Source: Acidobacteriaceae bacterium
Lineage (GTDB): Bacteria; Acidobacteriota; Terriglobia; Terriglobales; Acidobacteriaceae
Reading direction: 5' to 3'
Length of the DNA stretch: 64,000 nt
Assembly: GCA_025462735.1 (NCBI GenBank)
Contig: JAOAPC010000024.1
Location: forward strand, 558,001 to 622,000
This document shows, piece after piece, positions 61,962-64,000 of the stretch. The notes below the pieces were generated by a model. It was given only the letters and a program-made list of their open reading frames with translations. It made no database searches and was not told the origin of the DNA. Every line of letters starts with the position of its first letter. The first letter of the stretch is position 1. The position numbers and the translations under genes were made by a program.

Positions 61962-63881
61962 TCAACTCAGATACCAGGGCACGTTCACAACATTGATTCT
62001 GCGGTCGCCTTTGGCATAGAGAATCAGTTTCACTGCGGTGGCACGCTGGTTGTGCAGAAAAAAGTAATACCAGTGCCGCTCCACCAGTTCAGGAACCAGC
62101 ACAGAAATCCATCGGTCGGGATGTTTTTGCGCAAGCTCGAGTATGTATTCATAGATTGGCGTGATTACCAGGCGATAGCGGGATTTCACTATGACTAGTT
62201 CCGGAGGTTTGAATCCCGCCTGTACCGCGGGTTTTTCAATGTATTCATCCCAAAGCTTCATCAGGTCATCTTTGCCGGGATCTTGTTGTTGATCCTCAGT
62301 TGCGATGTGAAGCACTACCAGATCTCGCGAGAGCACATATCCAAACCGCAAAGCCTTCTCCGCAAGCTTGCTCCAGCGTTGCAATGGCACCACCACGAGA
62401 GGCGGGACAATGTTTTTCAGGTTTGCGGGAGAGTGGCACTCGGTTTCGCGTTGAATCTCCTCGTAGTGTCGGTGGACCGTCGACATTAATAGGATCAATG
62501 CAGGAATTGCCAAGACCGTGATCCACGCGCCTTCCGTGAACTTTGCCACGATCACAACGCAAGTGGTCACACCCGTAGCCAGACCGCCTACGCCGTTGAT
62601 CAACATGCTAGTGCGGGCGCCGCGCCCCGGGTTCCTTTTCCAATGCACGACCATGCCGGCCTGCGAAAGCGTAAACGCCGTGAACGCGCCCACCGCAAAT
62701 AATGGGATGAGCCGGTCAGTTACTCCGCCGAACACGGTAAGCAGAAGCCCGGCAACAATCGCCAGCACGTAAACGCCGAAGGAAAATACCAGCCGGCGAC
62801 CTCGAATGGTGAAAAGGTATGGTAGATAACTGTCTTCAGCAATGGAACGGCACAGCCGCGGAAAGTCTGCGAATGATGTGTTCGCGGACAACGCCAGCAC
62901 TGTTAAGACAGCGACTATGGTGACGAAATAAAAAACCCCACGGCCGGCTACCGCAGCCGTGAGTTGCGACAGCACGCTCTGGTATCCCTGTTGACCCGGC
63001 GGGGTAGATCCGACTTGATAGACCTTACACAGGTAAGCAATTCCTGCGAGCAAGAGGATGAGAATCGCGATGACGGTGGTCAGCGTTATGCGCGCGTTCT
63101 TAACTCGGGGTTCGCGAAAGGCCTGCACACCATTGCTTACGGCTTCGACTCCGGTCATGGCCGTACAGCCGCTGGAGAATGCTTTCACCAGCAGCCACAA
63201 GCTGACGGCGGTCATCGGAGCGGCAGGCCGGGGAATTGGCGCAGCCGGAATTGGATGTCCACCGTGAACAATGCTCTCGAAAAGCCCGGCGACAATTACT
63301 CCGCCAAGGCAGGCGACGAATATATAAGTGGGCGCCATGAACGCCAGCCCTGCTTCGCGCACGCCGCGCAAGTTGATCAGGGTCAAAACCACAAGGATAC
63401 CCAGACAGAGTCCGAGCGTATGCGGCTGGAGCGAAGGCACTGCGGAAACAATTGCGCCTACGCCGGCGGAGATTCCAACGGCGACGTTCAGAACGTAATC
63501 GAGCATCAGTGCCGCTCCCGCCAGCAGCCCCGCGCGCGCGCCCAAGTTCGCGCTGGCCACGATGTAGGACCCGCCGCCGCTTGGGTAGGCTGCGATCGTC
63601 TGCCGGTAGGAGAAGTAAACGATGCTGAGTAAAACAATGATCGTTACGCTGATCGGCAGGATGTAGGCCACACCCAGCAGTCCGAGAGGGATAAGGATGG
63701 TCAGCGCAGCTTCCGGTCCGTACGCGGCCGAACTCAACGCGTCGAGCCCGAAAACCGGAACGCCAGCGGCCGGCCCGATCTGCTCCTTCGCATCTTCTTC
63801 GGAGGACAGTGGGCGACCGAACAAGAAGTTCAGGATGGACTTTCGTTCTGGGGAAACGCCGCTTTTTTCTGTGATCTGCAA
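61962..63881 (-). CDS. KimA-like potassium importer (APC/KUP superfamily)
   Basis: A 639-residue transporter with about twelve membrane helices (to ~residue 480) and a cytoplasmic C-terminal domain. The N-terminus (FGLDALSSAAYGPEAAL, AYPSGGGSYIVASANLGARA, LLVKAFSSGCTAMTGVEAVS) and the very end (LHNQRATAVKLILYAKGDRR) match the Bacillus KimA/YdaO pattern, a high-affinity proton-coupled K+ importer controlled by c-di-AMP. Other APC amino-acid permeases are the alternative, but the C-terminal domain supports the KimA type. The start is a weak TTG at 63881. Nothing recognisable follows to the end of the window. Confidence 0.75.
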   Translation of the reverse strand: MQITEKSGVSPERKSILNFLFGRPLSSEEDAKEQIGPAAGVPVFGLDALSSAAYGPEAALTILIPLGLLGVAYILPISVTIIVLLSIVYFSYRQTIAAYPSGGGSYIVASANLGARAGLLAGAALMLDYVLNVAVGISAGVGAIVSAVPSLQPHTLGLCLGILVVLTLINLRGVREAGLAFMAPTYIFVACLGGVIVAGLFESIVHGGHPIPAAPIPRPAAPMTAVSLWLLVKAFSSGCTAMTGVEAVSNGVQAFREPRVKNARITLTTVIAILILLLAGIAYLCKVYQVGSTPPGQQGYQSVLSQLTAAVAGRGVFYFVTIVAVLTVLALSANTSFADFPRLCRSIAEDSYLPYLFTIRGRRLVFSFGVYVLAIVAGLLLTVFGGVTDRLIPLFAVGAFTAFTLSQAGMVVHWKRNPGRGARTSMLINGVGGLATGVTTCVVIVAKFTEGAWITVLAIPALILLMSTVHRHYEEIQRETECHSPANLKNIVPPLVVVPLQRWSKLAEKALRFGYVLSRDLVVLHIATEDQQQDPGKDDLMKLWDEYIEKPAVQAGFKPPELVIVKSRYRLVITPIYEYILELAQKHPDRWISVLVPELVERHWYYFFLHNQRATAVKLILYAKGDRRINVVNVPWYLS

Positions 63882-64000
63882 AGTTAAAGTTGAGGTCTGC
63901 GCTTAGATGCGCAACGCCGTGAATTCGAATGCGGTCTATCCAGCCCTGAGTGAGCTCTCCTGAATCGGTTTTAGCCATTGCTCCAACTCTCGGAGAGCAA

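Noticed and set aside
63100-63978. 292-codon minus-strand open frame at the right edge
   Set aside because: It overlaps the KimA-like gene in another frame and is Arg/Gly/Ala-rich as expected of a shadow frame in GC-rich DNA.

Overview
The window reads as a chromosomal piece of an Acidobacteriota genome, probably class Terriglobia (Koribacter/Acidobacteriales-like soil lineage). The evidence is indirect: a VWFA-domain protein of the type expanded in Acidobacteria, an S53 protease ending in the hydrophobic GCGGG-plus-Ig-like tail common in that phylum, and many word-like inverted repeats between genes (AACCACAGAGGGCAC, GGCACGACT/AGTCGTGCC, GTCGTTGGTCGTTGG and CTGAATGCTGA types). The cell is Gram-negative in plan (BamD, a LolA-like protein, Wza/Wzz, ExbD). 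No rRNA, tRNA, CRISPR array, prophage or transposase was recognised.

Layout. 0.2-3.6 kb: sulfate activation on the minus strand (fused ATP sulfurylase/APS kinase, TauE-type permease, CysQ). 3.8-9.3 kb: small secreted protein, GT2, VWFA protein, S53 peptidase, DUF971 protein. 9.4-16.5 kb: housekeeping genes (folD, coaE, serS, a Trm112-like gene) with an FtsX-type permease, a LolA-like protein and small unknowns. 16.4-23 kb: a GT39-type membrane protein, a 1170-residue GH18-like/NodB/GT2 polypeptide and tryptophanase. 23-32.5 kb: one seven-gene exopolysaccharide operon (Wza, Wzz, degenerate tyrosine-kinase homologue, phosphoglycosyltransferase, polymerase/ligase, GT4, tandem GT4-GT4), with a LuxR-type regulator carrying a pseudo-receiver diverging from it. 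33.5-36 kb: rpiA, an 870-bp gene-free repeat island and a NucS-like nuclease. 36-49 kb: E2 acyltransferase, BNR lipoprotein, dnaG, a response regulator, bamD, rpe, mltG, a lipoprotein, an ABC permease and a secreted protein. 49-51.5 kb: two overlapping serine beta-lactamase-fold hydrolases. 51.7-54.6 kb: a compact ArsA/Get3-like double ATPase - GvpF/L - GvpA-family operon. 54.7-58 kb: ExbD, then divergent genes for a cytochrome c/beta-barrel fusion and a pentaheme cytochrome. 58-64 kb: a membrane protein, two MacB-type permeases and a KimA-like potassium transporter.

The strongest candidates for a new system are (i) the three-gene Get3-like/GvpFL/GvpA-like operon, which lacks the rest of a gas-vesicle locus, and (ii) the translationally coupled cytochrome-barrel fusion plus pentaheme cytochrome, a possible minimal electron conduit across the outer membrane. 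Also notable is a composite of intergenic repeat words lying in frame inside dnaG. The EPS operon shows a kinase and a receiver that have both lost their catalytic or phosphorylation residues.
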